Numbered from the stretch's first letter, positions 17,523 to 27,684 are shown. The stretch: 64,000 nt of DNA from Hyphomicrobiales bacterium (GCA_016185245.1 JACPNZ010000042.1:1-64000), one strand, 5' to 3'. Notes: generated from the letters alone by a model not told the origin. Numbers and translations are program-made.

Positions 17523-17539
17523 TGATTACAATGTAATCA
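17523..17539 (-). promoter_or_regulatory. Palindromic operator of the toxin-antitoxin pair
   Basis: TGATTAC (17523-17529) and GTAATCA (17533-17539) flank a 3-nt centre, immediately upstream of the antitoxin. Inside it, TGTAAT on the minus strand resembles a -10 box. TGATTAC/GTAATCA palindromes are typical of ribbon-helix-helix autorepressors, so binding here would block the module's own promoter. Confidence 0.7.
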
Positions 17540-17559
17540 TCGGTGCCGATTTGTCCAGC

Positions 17560-17946
17560 TCAATCCTCGTGCTTTAAATCCCGCGCCACTTCCGGCCGGT
17601 GCAAGAGCTCGTCGATCTTGCTGGCGTAGTCGAGGGCCGTGTCGATCCGATAGCGGACCTCGGGCATGAAGCGGAGATCGACCTTCCGGGCCAGAAGCCC
17701 GCGAATGTATTTCTTGTTGCGGTCGATCGCCTTGAGCGCCTTGTCATCGGCCCCCTGCACCAGGGTGCGGACGAAGGCGGTGGCAATCTTGAGATCGGGC
17801 GAGACCTGCACCTCGTGCACCGAGACGGCCAGGCGTTCCAGTTCCGGATCGCCGGTCTCGCCGCGCATGAAGATGTCGGCGAGCGCGTGGCGGATCAGTT
17901 CGCCGGCCCGCAGCTGGCGCTGGGAGGGACCTTTGGCCGTGACCAT
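17560..17946 (-). CDS. rbfA: 30S ribosome-binding factor RbfA
   Basis: A 128-residue KH-like late 30S assembly factor. The family pattern is visible: SQRQLRAGELIRHALADI at the N-terminus, VSVHEVQVSPDLKIATAFV in the middle and KYIRGLLARKVDLRFMPEVRYRID. It starts six bases after the infB stop. Downstream, truB would normally be next, but the toxin-antitoxin pair has been inserted. Confidence 0.96.
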   Translation of the reverse strand: MVTAKGPSQRQLRAGELIRHALADIFMRGETGDPELERLAVSVHEVQVSPDLKIATAFVRTLVQGADDKALKAIDRNKKYIRGLLARKVDLRFMPEVRYRIDTALDYASKIDELLHRPEVARDLKHED

Positions 17947-17952
17947 CGCCGA

Positions 17953-20505
17953 TCAATCCAGCTTGCGCTGGATCTTCTCCACCCGGAAGCACTCGATCAC
18001 GTCGCCGGCCCGCATGTCCTGGTAGTTCTCGAAGGCCATGCCGCATTCCTGGCCGACCTGGACCTCTTTCACCTCGTCCTTGAAGCGCTTGAGAGTCGAC
18101 AGCGTGCCTTCGTGGACCACCACATTGTCGCGAATGAGCCGCACCCTGGCGCCGCGCTGCACCGAGCCTTCGGTCACCTGGCAGCCAGCCACCTTGCCGA
18201 CCTTGGTGATATTGAAGATCTCGAGAATCTTGGCGTTGCCGAGGAAGGTTTCGCGCAGTTCCGGCGCGAGCTTGCCCGACATCGCCGCCTTGATGTCATC
18301 GACCAGGTCGTAAATGATGTTGTAGTAGCGGACTTCGATGCCGGCCCGCTCGGCCGCGTCGCGCGCCTGGCCCGAGGCACGGACGTTGAAGCCCAGCACC
18401 ACCGCACCCGAGGCGGTGGCAAGACCGATGTCGCTCTCGTTGATGCCGCCCACCGCGTAGTGAACGACACGGCTGCGGATCTCGGCGTTGCCGATCTTTT
18501 CCAGCGCCTGGACGATCGCTTCGGCCGAACCCTGCACATCGGCCTTGACCAGGATCGGGAACTCCTTGACGTTCCCCTCCTTCATCTGCGCCATCATCTG
18601 CTCAAGCGACGAGCGGCCCGAGGAGGTTCCACGAGTGTCGCGGCGCTTCCTCTCGCGGTAGTCGGTGACCTCGCGGGCCCGGGCTTCGTTCGGAACCACG
18701 TCGAATTGGTCGCCGGCTTCCGGCGCCGAATTGAGACCCAGCACCTCGACCGGCGCCGAGGGACCGGCTTCCTTCACCTGCTCGCCCTTGTCGTCGATCA
18801 GCGCCCTGACCCGGCCCCAGGCCGAACCGGCCACAAAGATATCGCCGAGCCGCAGCGTGCCGCGCTGCACCAGCACTGTCGCCACAGGGCCCCGGCCCTT
18901 GTCGAGCTGGGCTTCGACCACCATGCCGCCCGCCTCGCGGTTGGGATTGGCCTTGAGGTCGAGCACTTCCGCCTGCAGCAGAATGGTATCGAGCAGCTTG
19001 TCGAGATTGGTGCCCTTCAGCGCCGAGACTTCGACATCGAGGGTGTCGCCGCCCATGCTTTCGACCACGATCTCGTGCTGCAGAAGCTCGCGCCGCACCC
19101 GGTTGGCATCGGCCGCCGGCTTGTCGATTTTGTTGATCGCCACGATGATCGGCACTTGCGCCGCGCGGGCATGATTGATCGCTTCCACCGTCTGCGGCAT
19201 GACGCCGTCGTCGGCGGCGACCACCAGGACCACGATGTCGGTGGCCTTGGCGCCGCGGGCCCGCATCGACGTGAAGGCCTCGTGGCCCGGCGTGTCGATG
19301 AAGGTGATGAGGCCGTTCTTGGTCAGAACCTGATAGGCGCCGATGTGCTGGGTGATGCCGCCGGCTTCGCCCGAGACCACATTGGTCTTGCGGATGGCGT
19401 CGAGCAGCGAGGTCTTGCCGTGGTCGACATGGCCCATGATGGTGACGACCGGCGGCCGGCTGCGCAGCATCTCCGCCGTGTCGGTTTCGCCGGCCAGGCC
19501 CTCGATCACGTCGGATTCGGAGACGCGCCTGACCTTGTGGCCCATCTCCTCGGCGATCAGCTGAGCGGTATCGGCATCGATCACGTCGTTGATCGTATGC
19601 ATGTCGCCCTGCTTCATCAGAAACTTGATGATGTCGACGGCGCGCTCGGCCATGCGGTTGGCGAGTTCCTGGATGGTGATCGCCTCGGGCACGACAATCT
19701 CGCGGGCCACCTTCTCGGTCGGCATCTGGAAGCCCTGGGCCTGCTTCTTCAGGCGCTCGGTGCGGCGGCGGAAAGCGGCGACCGACCGGCTGCGTTCGCT
19801 CTCGTCGTCGGAGAGCGCATTGGCGAGCGTCAGCTTGCCGCGGCGCTTGTCGACATCGGCCTTGGCGCGGGTGGGAGCGGGAATCTTGACGCCGCTCTTC
19901 AGGCGGATGGTCTTGCCCGCACTTTCTTCTTCCTCCTCGGCCTTGACGGCCTTCGCCGTAAGGGTGGGAGCGGCGGTCTTGGGAGCGAGCTTCTTGGCGG
20001 CTTCCTCGGCCTTGCGCTTGCCTTCCTCCTCGACCCGGTGGCGGGCATCGTCCTCGGCCTTGCGCTTGGCGGCGGCCTCGCGCTCGCGGTGCTCCTGTTC
20101 CTCGTGATCCTGGCGGCGGCGGGCTTCGACCTCGTGACGCTTGCGCTCCTCGGCCTCGCGCACCCGGGAATCGGCAAGGGCCCGGTCGCGGGCTTCCTTC
20201 TCTTCCGGCGACAGGGTGCGCAGCACCACGCCAGACCGGCCGGCCGGAGGGGTGGCGGCACGAGCCTGGCTCCCCGCCGGGACTGCAACCTTGGGCTGCA
20301 CATGGAACTGAGACTTGGCCTCGGGGGCGGCCGGCTTGTCGTCGCCCATGCGCTTGCGCCGGGTTTCGACCACCACCGTCTTGGTGCGGCCATGGGCGAA
20401 GCTCTGCTTAACCTTGCTCTGTTCGACCGACGGCCGTTTCAGGGTCAGGGTACCGCCGCCCCGCTGGGCTTCGGACTTTCGGTCGTTATCGTTGGTATCG
20501 CTCAT
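17953..20505 (-). CDS. infB: Translation initiation factor IF-2
   Basis: An 850-residue GTPase that places initiator tRNA on the 30S subunit. A long charged Ala/Lys/Glu/Arg-rich N-terminal region (about 1-250) contains the IF2-N segment, followed by the G domain with [10 protein letters not shown] (G1), DTPGHEAF (G3) and NKIDKP (G4), then the beta-barrel and C-terminal fMet-tRNA-binding domains. The ATG at 20505 overlaps the stop of the YlxR gene (ATGA). Confidence 0.98.
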   Translation of the reverse strand: MSDTNDNDRKSEAQRGGGTLTLKRPSVEQSKVKQSFAHGRTKTVVVETRRKRMGDDKPAAPEAKSQFHVQPKVAVPAGSQARAATPPAGRSGVVLRTLSPEEKEARDRALADSRVREAEERKRHEVEARRRQDHEEQEHREREAAAKRKAEDDARHRVEEEGKRKAEEAAKKLAPKTAAPTLTAKAVKAEEEEESAGKTIRLKSGVKIPAPTRAKADVDKRRGKLTLANALSDDESERSRSVAAFRRRTERLKKQAQGFQMPTEKVAREIVVPEAITIQELANRMAERAVDIIKFLMKQGDMHTINDVIDADTAQLIAEEMGHKVRRVSESDVIEGLAGETDTAEMLRSRPPVVTIMGHVDHGKTSLLDAIRKTNVVSGEAGGITQHIGAYQVLTKNGLITFIDTPGHEAFTSMRARGAKATDIVVLVVAADDGVMPQTVEAINHARAAQVPIIVAINKIDKPAADANRVRRELLQHEIVVESMGGDTLDVEVSALKGTNLDKLLDTILLQAEVLDLKANPNREAGGMVVEAQLDKGRGPVATVLVQRGTLRLGDIFVAGSAWGRVRALIDDKGEQVKEAGPSAPVEVLGLNSAPEAGDQFDVVPNEARAREVTDYRERKRRDTRGTSSGRSSLEQMMAQMKEGNVKEFPILVKADVQGSAEAIVQALEKIGNAEIRSRVVHYAVGGINESDIGLATASGAVVLGFNVRASGQARDAAERAGIEVRYYNIIYDLVDDIKAAMSGKLAPELRETFLGNAKILEIFNITKVGKVAGCQVTEGSVQRGARVRLIRDNVVVHEGTLSTLKRFKDEVKEVQVGQECGMAFENYQDMRAGDVIECFRVEKIQRKLD

Positions 20506-21116
20506 GCTCTCTCTTCAGTACCCTTGAACCCCGGCGGGGCCCCGTAAGTTTCGATCCGCCGCAAGCCAATGCGGAGCTTGTCGGCAAGCCCCCCCTTGGC
20601 CACGGCAGCATGTACCACATTTGCCCGGGCAAACGCCAAATCCAATTCATCGCCGCGAAACGCCCGGACAATCTCGGTTTCCGGCGCCACCATGCGATCG
20701 AGCTTCCGGCAGCCGTCGGGCTGGGCTTCCACCGCATGGATGAGCAGGCTTACCCGGCCGCGGCCCAGCATGTCCTCGACCTTCATGAAGCCGGCCACCG
20801 CCTCGCCCGCCTTGCGCGCCAGGGAGATATAGGAAAGGGCAGCCTGCCGGAGAAGCCCATCCACCCGGTCGGCGAGATCGGCAGGCGCGGTGGTCTCCAT
20901 CCCGAAACCCTTCGAGAACAGCCGGCGGGACTGGGCTTCGGCGACAAGATCGCGGCTCAGTCCCACCCACACGCCACGGCCCGGTAGCTTGCGCGCCAGA
21001 TCGGGCACCGCCTCACCGGTGGGGGAGCGCACGAAGCGGATCAGCGCCTCCTCGTCGCGGCACTGGCGTGTCACGATGCACATGCGCTCGGCCAACTCGG
21101 TATCGTCCTCCGTCAA
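20502..21116 (-). CDS. RNA-binding protein, YlxR (DUF448) plus L7Ae-like domain
   Basis: A 204-residue protein with an N-terminal YlxR/DUF448 domain ([20 protein letters not shown] and [13 protein letters not shown]) and a C-terminal L7Ae-like RNA-binding domain ([22 protein letters not shown] onward). This two-domain form is standard between nusA and infB in alphaproteobacteria. Translation most likely starts at TTG 21116, 14 nt after the nusA stop, with GGAG upstream; ATG 21083 is a less likely alternative because it would cut into the domain. Role in RNA metabolism is inferred from the domains. Confidence 0.9.
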   Translation of the reverse strand: MTEDDTELAERMCIVTRQCRDEEALIRFVRSPTGEAVPDLARKLPGRGVWVGLSRDLVAEAQSRRLFSKGFGMETTAPADLADRVDGLLRQAALSYISLARKAGEAVAGFMKVEDMLGRGRVSLLIHAVEAQPDGCRKLDRMVAPETEIVRAFRGDELDLAFARANVVHAAVAKGGLADKLRIGLRRIETYGAPPGFKGTEERA

Positions 21117-21130
21117 CGCTTGGGTTCTCC

Positions 21131-22735
21131 TCAGGCGTCGGCTTCGGCTTGCGCTTCCGCCGCCACTTCGGCTGCGGCCGGCGCTTCGATCCAGCCGGCC
21201 CTGACGCGGGCCGCCATGATCAGGGCGTTGGCTTCCTCGGCCGATATTTCGAGATCGGTGAAGGCGCCCTTGTGCTTGACTGTCTCGCCGGCCTTGCGCT
21301 CGGTCCAGCCGATCAGATCGTCGCTGGCGCAACCGGCCAGATCCTCGATCGACTTGATGCCGGCTTCGCCCAGCGCCACCAGCATGGCGGGGCTGAGCCC
21401 ATCGATCTCCTTGATCTCGTCGAGGACGCCCAACTCGATGCGCCTGGCGTCCAGTTCGGCCGCCACGCGATCCAGATAGTCGCGGGCCCTTGTCTGCAGC
21501 TCGTCCGCCGTCTGCTCGTCGAGACCTCCGATCGTGGCGATCTCGTGGGCATCGACATAAGCGACCTCCTCGACCGAAACGAAACCTTCCGAGGCAAGAA
21601 GCTGGGCCAGCGTCTCGTCGACGTCGAGAGCCTCGATGAAACGCTGGGTGCGGGCGGCGAATTCCTTCTGGCGGCGCTCCGATTCCTCGGCTTCGGTCAT
21701 GATGTCGATGTCCCAGCCGCTGAGCTGGGAGGCGAGCCGGACATTCTGGCCGCGCCGGCCGATGGCCAGCGACAATTGCTCGTCGGGAACCACCACCTCG
21801 ATCCTTTCGGCCTCTTCGTCGAGCACCACCTTGGTGACTTCGGCGGGAGCCAAGGCATTGACCACGAAGGAGGCAACGTCGGGCGACCACTGGATGATGT
21901 CGATCTTCTCGCCCTGCAACTCGTTGACCACCGCCTGGACGCGGCTGCCGCGCATGCCGACGCAGGCGCCGACCGGATCGATCGAGCCGTCCTTCGATCT
22001 GACGGCGATCTTGGCGCGGCTGCCCGGATCGCGGGCAACCGACACGACCTCGACCACGCCGTCATAGATTTCCGGCACTTCCTGGCCGAACAGGCGGGCC
22101 ATGAATTCAGGGTGGGTGCGGGAGAGGAAGATCTGGGGCCCACGCTGCTCGCGACGCACGTCATAGACATAGGCGCGGATGCGGTCGCCGGGCCGGAAAG
22201 TTTCGCGCGGCAGCGACTCGTCGCGCCTGACGATGCCTTCGCCGCGGCCCAGATCGACAATGACATTGCCGTATTCGACCCGCTTCACCGCCCCATGGAC
22301 GATCTCGCCGATGCGGTCCTTGTACTCCTCGTACATGCGCTCGCGCTCGGCATCACGCACCTTTTGCACGATCACCTGCTTGGCGTTCTGGGCGGCGATG
22401 CGGCCGAAATCGACCGGCGGCAGGGGCTCGGCGATGAAGTCGCCGAGCGTTGCCGCCGGATTGCGGCGCGAGGCCTCGGCCAGGCTGATCTCGGTTGCCT
22501 CGTTCTCGACCTTCTCGACCACCAGAAGCAGGCGGTTGAGCCTGGTTTCGCCGGTCTTGGCATCGATCTCGGCGCGGATTTCGTTCTCGGCCCCGTAGCG
22601 GGCCTTGGCGGCGCGGGTAATCGCATCCTCCATGGCGGTGAGCACCACGGATTTGTCGATCGATTTCTCTCGCGCCACCGCATCGGCGATTTGCAGAAGC
22701 TCGATCCTGTTGGCGCTCACTGCCGGTTCAGCCAT
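21131..22735 (-). CDS. nusA: Transcription termination/antitermination protein NusA
   Basis: A 534-residue RNA polymerase-associated factor. The N-terminal polymerase-binding domain ([24 protein letters not shown]), the S1 domain, the KH domains ([20 protein letters not shown]) and two C-terminal helix-hairpin-helix acidic repeats (residues about 380-510) are present in order. The ATG at 22735 lies eight bases after GGAGGA and is preferred over the ATG at 22741. The start lies inside the end of rimP, so the two are coupled. Confidence 0.97.
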   Translation of the reverse strand: MAEPAVSANRIELLQIADAVAREKSIDKSVVLTAMEDAITRAAKARYGAENEIRAEIDAKTGETRLNRLLLVVEKVENEATEISLAEASRRNPAATLGDFIAEPLPPVDFGRIAAQNAKQVIVQKVRDAERERMYEEYKDRIGEIVHGAVKRVEYGNVIVDLGRGEGIVRRDESLPRETFRPGDRIRAYVYDVRREQRGPQIFLSRTHPEFMARLFGQEVPEIYDGVVEVVSVARDPGSRAKIAVRSKDGSIDPVGACVGMRGSRVQAVVNELQGEKIDIIQWSPDVASFVVNALAPAEVTKVVLDEEAERIEVVVPDEQLSLAIGRRGQNVRLASQLSGWDIDIMTEAEESERRQKEFAARTQRFIEALDVDETLAQLLASEGFVSVEEVAYVDAHEIATIGGLDEQTADELQTRARDYLDRVAAELDARRIELGVLDEIKEIDGLSPAMLVALGEAGIKSIEDLAGCASDDLIGWTERKAGETVKHKGAFTDLEISAEEANALIMAARVRAGWIEAPAAAEVAAEAQAEADA

Positions 22736-23324
22736 GGTCATTGTCCTCCACAGAGAGTTTGTCTTCGTCGATTTCGGCCCCGTCGCCATAGCCCTTGTGG
22801 GGCAGACGGCCACGGGCCGCGACAATCAGTTCATCGGTCAGGACGAGGCGCGCCTCGCCGATATCGGCAAAGGGCACGCCGACCAGCACCGGTTCCTTCG
22901 AGGCCCCTTCCGGGTCCTCGATAAAGAGCCGCACCTCGCCGTCGTGGTAGCCTTCCAGCATGCCCTTGAAGCGTTTGCGTCCGGCCACCGGCACCGCCAT
23001 CTCGATCTTGACCTCGTGGCCCGCCCAGCTTTCGAAGTCGGTGGCGCGCACCAGCGGCCGGTCGATCCCCGGCGAAGAGACTTCGAGATGGTAGCGCGTG
23101 GCGATCACATCGGCCACGTCGAGCATCGGCGAAATCTGCCGGCTGACCGTGGCGCAGTCATCGATCGAAAAGGTGCCGTCGGGCCGCTCGGCCATGATTT
23201 GCAAAGTCGGCCCGCTCAATTTGACCCGCACCAGCCGGAAACCCATGTCGGCCAGCATTGGCTCGACAAGGGCGGCAACCCGCAGGGCGGGTCCGGTTTC
23301 GCGGGTCAGTCTGTCTTCGGTCAT
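22728..23324 (-). CDS. rimP: Ribosome maturation factor RimP
   Basis: A 198-residue 30S assembly factor. [12 protein letters not shown], the RimP hallmark, and GHEVKIEM-type N-terminal/C-terminal domain boundary sequence are visible, with the SH3-like C-terminal domain following. The ATG at 23324 gives the usual N-terminus ([11 protein letters not shown]). It heads the rimP-nusA-ylxR-infB-rbfA operon, and a terminator-like hairpin ends only 16 nt before its start codon. Confidence 0.95.
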   Translation of the reverse strand: MTEDRLTRETGPALRVAALVEPMLADMGFRLVRVKLSGPTLQIMAERPDGTFSIDDCATVSRQISPMLDVADVIATRYHLEVSSPGIDRPLVRATDFESWAGHEVKIEMAVPVAGRKRFKGMLEGYHDGEVRLFIEDPEGASKEPVLVGVPFADIGEARLVLTDELIVAARGRLPHKGYGDGAEIDEDKLSVEDNDHG

Positions 23325-23340
23325 CGGTCTTTCAGGCAAC

Positions 23341-23394
23341 AAAAAAAGCGGGTCCCGGGCTGGGACCCACTCTCATGAGGGCCACCGAAGTGGC
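23341..23394 (-). promoter_or_regulatory. Tandem hairpins with U-tract before rimP (possible attenuator)
   Basis: Reading the minus strand, a UUCG-capped hairpin GCCAC-TTCG-GTGGC (23394-23381) is followed by a 9-bp stem GTGGGTCCC/GGGACCCGC (23370-23348, one U-G pair, 5-nt loop) and seven T residues (23347-23341). This is a textbook intrinsic terminator. It may end trmB/metK transcripts, but rimP starts at 23324, leaving no room for a promoter downstream of it; conditional read-through controlling nusA-infB is the alternative. Confidence 0.8.
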
Positions 23395-23454
23395 TATGTG
23401 AGTGAACCTAAGTTGAGGGGGATATAGCCCCGCAAAGGCCCTTCTGCAAGGGGG

Positions 23455-24102
23455 TCAGGGAAGCCGCCGGAACCGCAGGTAAACCGCCGCCCGCCCCCCG
23501 CGGCGGGCCTTGGCTTCGTAGCGGGTCTCGATCCAGTTGTCGAAGGGTTCGGCGGCGTTTCCCTCCTCGGCGAAACCGCCGTGCGCGGTGACGTGCTGAC
23601 GAGTCCACACCACATAGTCGGCGCTGTCGCTGGCGAACAGGAACAGTCCTCCCAGAACCAGCAGGCGGTGGAAGTGGGTCAGCGTCTCGTCATTCACCAG
23701 GCGTCGCCGGGCGTGCCGCGCCTTGGGCCAGGGGTCGGGATAAAGGAGATAGATGCGCTCGAAGGAGCGATCGGGCAAAGCTTCGAGAAGATCGCGGGCA
23801 TCGCCGTCGTGGATGCGGATGTTGGAAAGCTTCTTCTCCTCGATGAGCGCAAGCAGCTTGGCGACACCGTTGACGAAGGGCTCGGCGCCGACGAACGACA
23901 CATCGGGATGCTGTTGCGCCTGCTGCGCCAGGTGTTCGCCGCCGCCGAAACCCACTTCCAGCCAGCGCGGCGGCGGGGACAGCTCTCCGCTGAAACGCAG
24001 CCTGGGCAGCAGGTCTTCGATCAGCTGCAAATGGTGACGGCGCAAGGCATGTCCCTTGCGCCGTCCGTAGAACTGGTGCTTCCGCCGTTCAGATTCGCTC
24101 AC
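23455..24102 (-). CDS. trmB: tRNA (guanine-N7-)-methyltransferase TrmB
   Basis: A 215-residue SAM-dependent methyltransferase that makes m7G46 in tRNA. The SAM loop LEVGFGGGEHL is near residue 48 and the TrmB signature YLLYPDPWPKARHARRRLV near 120. Translation starts at GTG 24102 with GGAG seven bases upstream. It follows metK, whose product makes its methyl donor, with a palindromic repeat between the two. Confidence 0.95.
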   Translation of the reverse strand: MSESERRKHQFYGRRKGHALRRHHLQLIEDLLPRLRFSGELSPPPRWLEVGFGGGEHLAQQAQQHPDVSFVGAEPFVNGVAKLLALIEEKKLSNIRIHDGDARDLLEALPDRSFERIYLLYPDPWPKARHARRRLVNDETLTHFHRLLVLGGLFLFASDSADYVVWTRQHVTAHGGFAEEGNAAEPFDNWIETRYEAKARRGGRAAVYLRFRRLP

Positions 24103-24118
24103 GGACCCGCTCCCCCTT

Positions 24119-24187
24119 TCTCTCCATGACCGCCCTTGAGGCGGTCATCCAGGTTAGATGGCCGGGTCAAGCCCGGCCATGGAGAGA
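24119..24187. repeat. Three-stem palindromic intergenic repeat (copy 1)
   Basis: An outer stem TCTCTCCATG/CATGGAGAGA (24119-24128, 24178-24187) encloses two perfect hairpins, GACCGCC/GGCGGTC (24128-24146) and ATGGCCGGG/CCCGGCCAT (24158-24180). The same architecture and flanking bases occur at 50745-50830, so this is a dispersed repeat family. Here it separates metK from trmB. Confidence 0.8.
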
Positions 24188-24196
24188 ATTGGGTAT

Positions 24197-25390
24197 TCAC
24201 TTCACCGCGGCTTTGAGGGCCTTGACCAGATCGATCCGCTCCCAGGAGAAGCCGCCGTCCTGATCGGGCGGGCGGCCGAAATGGCCGTAGGCCGAGGTGC
24301 GGGCATAGATCGGCCGGTTGAGGTTCAAGTGCTTGCGAATGCCGCGGGGGCTGAGGTCCATCACCTTGGCGATGGCCTTCTCGAGCTTTGCCTCGGACAC
24401 TTTGCCGGTGCCATGGGTGTCGACATAGATCGAGAGCGGCTGGGCCACGCCGATGGCATAGGAGAGCTGGATGGTGCAGCGCTTGGCGAGCTTGGCCGCC
24501 ACCACGTTCTTGGCGAGATAGCGCGCCGCGTAGGCGGCCGAGCGGTCGACCTTGGTCGGGTCCTTGCCCGAGAAGGCGCCGCCGCCGTGGGGGGCGGCAC
24601 CGCCATAGGTGTCGACAATGATCTTGCGGCCGGTAAGCCCGGCATCGCCGTCGGGTCCGCCGATGAAGAACTTGCCGGTCGGGTTCACGTGCCAGACCGT
24701 GTGTTTGGTGATCCAGCCCTTGGGCAGGGCCTTCTTCACATAGGGCTTGACCAGCTTGAGCATGTCCTTGGAGGTGAGGCTCTCGTCCACATGCTGGTGC
24801 GAGACGACGATCTGGGTCGCCGCCACCGGCTTGCCGTTGCGATACTCCACCGTGACCTGGCTCTTCGAGTCGGGGCCGAGCGCCTTCTCGGCGCCGCTGT
24901 GGCGGGCCTCGGCCAAGAGTTTCAGGATGCGCTGCGCATAATAGATCGGCGCCGGCATCAGCTCCGGCGTCTCGTCGCAGGCATAGCCGAACATGATGCC
25001 CTGGTCGCCAGCCCCTTCGTCCTTCTTTTCGCCGCCGTCCACACCCTGGGCGATATCGGCAGACTGGGCATGCAACAGGATTTCCACCTTGGCGGTGTTC
25101 CAGTGGAAGCCCGCCTGTTCATAGCCGATGGCCTTGATCGCATGACGGGCCGCCGCCTCGATCTTGGCGGTGGTGACCGAGGCGGGCCCGCGGTATTCGC
25201 CGGCGATCACCACCCGGTTGGTGGTGGCAAGGGTTTCGCAGGCAACCCGCACCGCCGAGGGGTCGAAGCCCTGCTCCAGCGCCTCGCGGTAAAAGAGGTC
25301 AACGACCTCGTCGGAAATTCGGTCGCAGACCTTGTCCGGGTGACCTTCGGACACGGATTCGCTGGTGAAGTGATAGTGTTTGCGTGCCAT
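24197..25390 (-). CDS. metK: S-adenosylmethionine synthase MetK
   Basis: A 397-residue enzyme making S-adenosylmethionine from methionine and [20 protein letters not shown] at the N-terminus, the [15 protein letters not shown] signature and the P-loop-like [19 protein letters not shown] are intact. It follows the Xre-family regulator by about 90 bp and precedes trmB, the common rhizobial order. I looked for known SAM riboswitch cores in the upstream 90 bp and did not recognise one. Confidence 0.97.
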   Translation of the reverse strand: MARKHYHFTSESVSEGHPDKVCDRISDEVVDLFYREALEQGFDPSAVRVACETLATTNRVVIAGEYRGPASVTTAKIEAAARHAIKAIGYEQAGFHWNTAKVEILLHAQSADIAQGVDGGEKKDEGAGDQGIMFGYACDETPELMPAPIYYAQRILKLLAEARHSGAEKALGPDSKSQVTVEYRNGKPVAATQIVVSHQHVDESLTSKDMLKLVKPYVKKALPKGWITKHTVWHVNPTGKFFIGGPDGDAGLTGRKIIVDTYGGAAPHGGGAFSGKDPTKVDRSAAYAARYLAKNVVAAKLAKRCTIQLSYAIGVAQPLSIYVDTHGTGKVSEAKLEKAIAKVMDLSPRGIRKHLNLNRPIYARTSAYGHFGRPPDQDGGFSWERIDLVKALKAAVK

Positions 25391-25481
25391 TGTGGATGAG
25401 CCTTTGTGCGCGGATAAACCCCGCGGCGCTTTTGACAGCGAAGCCGTGTCCGGTCAAGCGGCGGCGATCGGTTCGGCCAGG

Positions 25482-25883
25482 CTAGCCCTTGGAGTCGGCA
25501 ATCAGCCGGGCCAGCGTGGCGATGAGCTTGCGCTTGCCGCTGCTGTCGGCATCGCGAAAGGCCTTGGCCAAGGTTACCCCGTCGGCATTCATCAGCGCCG
25601 CCATCACGGTGTCGGAATCGCGCGATTCGCCGAAGCCCGCCGCCTCGTCCATGCCCGGCAGATCGTCGTAGAAGAACTGCACCGGAACGCCCAGCGTCTT
25701 GGCCGCATAATAGAGACGGCTGGCACTGATGCGGTTCGAGCCCTTCTCGTATTTCTGCACCTGCTGGAAGGTGATGCCGAGCAATTCGCCAAGTTTTTCC
25801 TGGCTCATGCCAATGATTTGACGGCGCATGCGGATGCGATTGCCCACATGGACATCGATGAAGTTCGGATCGCGTCTAGCCAT
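25482..25883 (-). CDS. Xre-family transcriptional regulator (PraR/PhrR-like)
   Basis: A 133-residue regulator with one HTH_3 domain: VGNRIRMRRQIIGMSQEKLGELLGI then TFQQVQKYEKGSNRISASRLYYAA (residues about 15-70), followed by a variable helical C-terminus. Position between lnt and metK matches the rhizobial regulator known as PraR or PhrR, which controls surface, biofilm and quorum-sensing genes. The ATG at 25883 has GAGGAG upstream. Two palindromes in the 165-bp spacer upstream are candidate autoregulatory sites. Confidence 0.87.
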   Translation of the reverse strand: MARRDPNFIDVHVGNRIRMRRQIIGMSQEKLGELLGITFQQVQKYEKGSNRISASRLYYAAKTLGVPVQFFYDDLPGMDEAAGFGESRDSDTVMAALMNADGVTLAKAFRDADSSGKRKLIATLARLIADSKG

Positions 25884-25966
25884 AATCTCCTCAGACCAAT
25901 CTGCCCCCGGTCTGGGCATCGCCAAGCTTGCTACGAAGGCAGGTCCGAACCCTCTCCGCAACTAGC

Positions 25967-26011
25967 TCACGATTTCGTGATCAATAGTATGTTTGCCGGG
26001 AGGAGGCAAAC
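25967..26011. promoter_or_regulatory. Two palindromes upstream of the Xre regulator
   Basis: TCACGA-TT-TCGTGA (25967-25980) and GTTTGCC-N7-GGCAAAC (25991-26011) lie side by side between lnt and the regulator gene. Neither is followed by a T-run. The first is a compact operator-like dyad suited to a dimeric HTH protein; the second could be either an operator or an RNA hairpin. Confidence 0.45.
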
Positions 26012-26048
26012 GAATTGCGACTGAATTCAACCTTTACGCTCACCATGC

Positions 26049-27617
26049 TTACCCGAACCTTTTGCGCCGCCGCCCCGGCATGGCTCCGGCGAGTGCGAGA
26101 AGAACAAGTCCCGCCAGCCCCCAGTCGCCGAACCGGCTGTAAATCGTGGGCTCGCCCGCCGGGGGAAGGCCTGAATCGATCACGCCCTGCCGGCCCACCG
26201 CCAGGCTCTGCAGGATTTTGCCGCGCGAATCGATGACCGCCGAGATGCCGGTATTGGCCACGCGGACGACCGGCAGTCCCTGTTCGATCGTCCTGAGCCG
26301 CGCTTGCGCCAGGTGCTGATAGGGACCGGCCGAGCGGCCGAACCAGCCGTCATTGGTGACGTTGATAATCCAGCCGGGGCGCTTGCCCGGTTCGATCAGA
26401 TCGTGCGGGAAGATCGCTTCGTAGCAGATCAGCATGGCGGCGTCTGGCGCTCCCGGCACGGTGATGGTGACCGGGCCCGGACCGGTGGCGAAGCTCCCCG
26501 GCACGATCACCACCTTGCGGAAGCCCAGAGGCTCCAGGAGCCAGGCGAAGGGCAGGAATTCCCCGCCCGGCACCAGCCGCCACTTGTCATAGCGCGCCAC
26601 CACTTGCGCCGCACCGTTGAAGGTGATCATCGAATTGTAGACGAGGGGCTCGCCGTCGCTGTCCTTCTTGTTCGCATCGCGACGGATGGCGCCGGTAATC
26701 AGCGTCGCCTTGCCCGCCAGCAGGCGCGAAAGCTCCTCCTTGGCCACCGGGCTCTCGTCGATCAGGAACGGCACCGCCGATTCCGGCCAGATCACAACCG
26801 CGCCGCTGTCGATACCGGGGCGGCCATCGGCGCCAGGCTCCGCCGACAGGGTCTTGAGGGTATCGAAGATGCTGCGGGCATTGTCCGCGCGCCATTTCTC
26901 GTCCTGGGAAATGTTGGGTTGAACCAGCCGCAATTTCACCCCGGCAACGTCGGTGCCCATGGGTTCGGCGAGCCGCATCATGCCAAAGGTCAGGCCCAGC
27001 GGCATCAGCGCCAGGAGCCCGAGTGCCGCCAGCCGCTGCCGCCAGGCGCCGGTCTCGAACAGCACCAGCGGCAGGCCCGCCCACAACACGATCAGCAGCG
27101 TCAGCCCGGTCATGCCGATGAGCGAAGCGGTCTGCGCCAGGGGACCCATGCCGTCGACTGCGAGACCAGGCACCGCCCATGGAAAGCCGGTGAACAGCCG
27201 GCCGCGCAGGTCCTCGGCCACCGCCAACATAGCAGCAAAGCCCAACACCTGCGGGAGGCCGCGGGTCGCGATCAATCCGGTCAGAGCGGCGGCAAGTCCC
27301 CAATAGAGGGCCGCAACGGCGGCGAGCCCTCCCACCGCGAAGGGCATCATCCACAGATAGGTTGCGGCATCGACGAAGAAGGCCGCCCCGATCCAGTGCA
27401 AAGCAACGATGAAGTAGCCGAGGCCGAACAGCCAGCCGAGCAGGAAACGGGCGCGCATGCTCGTTACGCTTCCCAGCACCATGAGGAAGGCCGGCACCGC
27501 CAGAAAAAGAAGAGGCCACAGATCTACCGGCGGCAGCGCCAGCGCCGCCACCGCTCCGGCAAGCAGTGCGACGAGCCCGCGCCGCCAGCCGGTCAGGTCT
27601 TGAAGCAAGCGAATCAT
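26049..27617 (-). CDS. lnt: Apolipoprotein N-acyltransferase
   Basis: A 522-residue inner-membrane enzyme that N-acylates mature lipoproteins. About six to eight hydrophobic helices in the first 230 residues are followed by a periplasmic nitrilase-type domain with the catalytic set: Glu in VVIWPESAVPF, Lys in YDKWRLVPGGEFLPF and Cys in LICYEAIFP. A final hydrophobic helix precedes the basic end. The ATG at 27617 (MIRLLQDLTGW) is chosen because upstream sequence belongs to the divergent gene. The usual partners ybeY and corC are absent. Confidence 0.95.
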   Translation of the reverse strand: MIRLLQDLTGWRRGLVALLAGAVAALALPPVDLWPLLFLAVPAFLMVLGSVTSMRARFLLGWLFGLGYFIVALHWIGAAFFVDAATYLWMMPFAVGGLAAVAALYWGLAAALTGLIATRGLPQVLGFAAMLAVAEDLRGRLFTGFPWAVPGLAVDGMGPLAQTASLIGMTGLTLLIVLWAGLPLVLFETGAWRQRLAALGLLALMPLGLTFGMMRLAEPMGTDVAGVKLRLVQPNISQDEKWRADNARSIFDTLKTLSAEPGADGRPGIDSGAVVIWPESAVPFLIDESPVAKEELSRLLAGKATLITGAIRRDANKKDSDGEPLVYNSMITFNGAAQVVARYDKWRLVPGGEFLPFAWLLEPLGFRKVVIVPGSFATGPGPVTITVPGAPDAAMLICYEAIFPHDLIEPGKRPGWIINVTNDGWFGRSAGPYQHLAQARLRTIEQGLPVVRVANTGISAVIDSRGKILQSLAVGRQGVIDSGLPPAGEPTIYSRFGDWGLAGLVLLALAGAMPGRRRKRFG

Positions 27618-27684
27618 CGGACCGGCACTATAGGTGCCGGGCCGCTTCTCTGGTACAAAAGCCGCAGCCGAGGGAGTAACGCCC

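Noticed and set aside
17599-20547. A 982-codon plus-strand open frame opposite infB and rbfA
   Set aside because: Mirror frame of infB; composition (His, Asp, Leu, Gly blocks) is that of reverse-complemented GC3-rich codons, with no motif or ribosome site.
20502-21890. Long N-terminal extension of the YlxR/L7Ae protein into nusA
   Set aside because: The extra 258 residues are an out-of-frame reading of nusA; the family begins at the TTG near 21116.
25391-25481. Possible SAM-sensing riboswitch before metK
   Set aside because: I could not find the conserved core of SAM-II, SAM/SAH or other alphaproteobacterial SAM aptamers; only a TTGAC/GTCAA dyad is visible.
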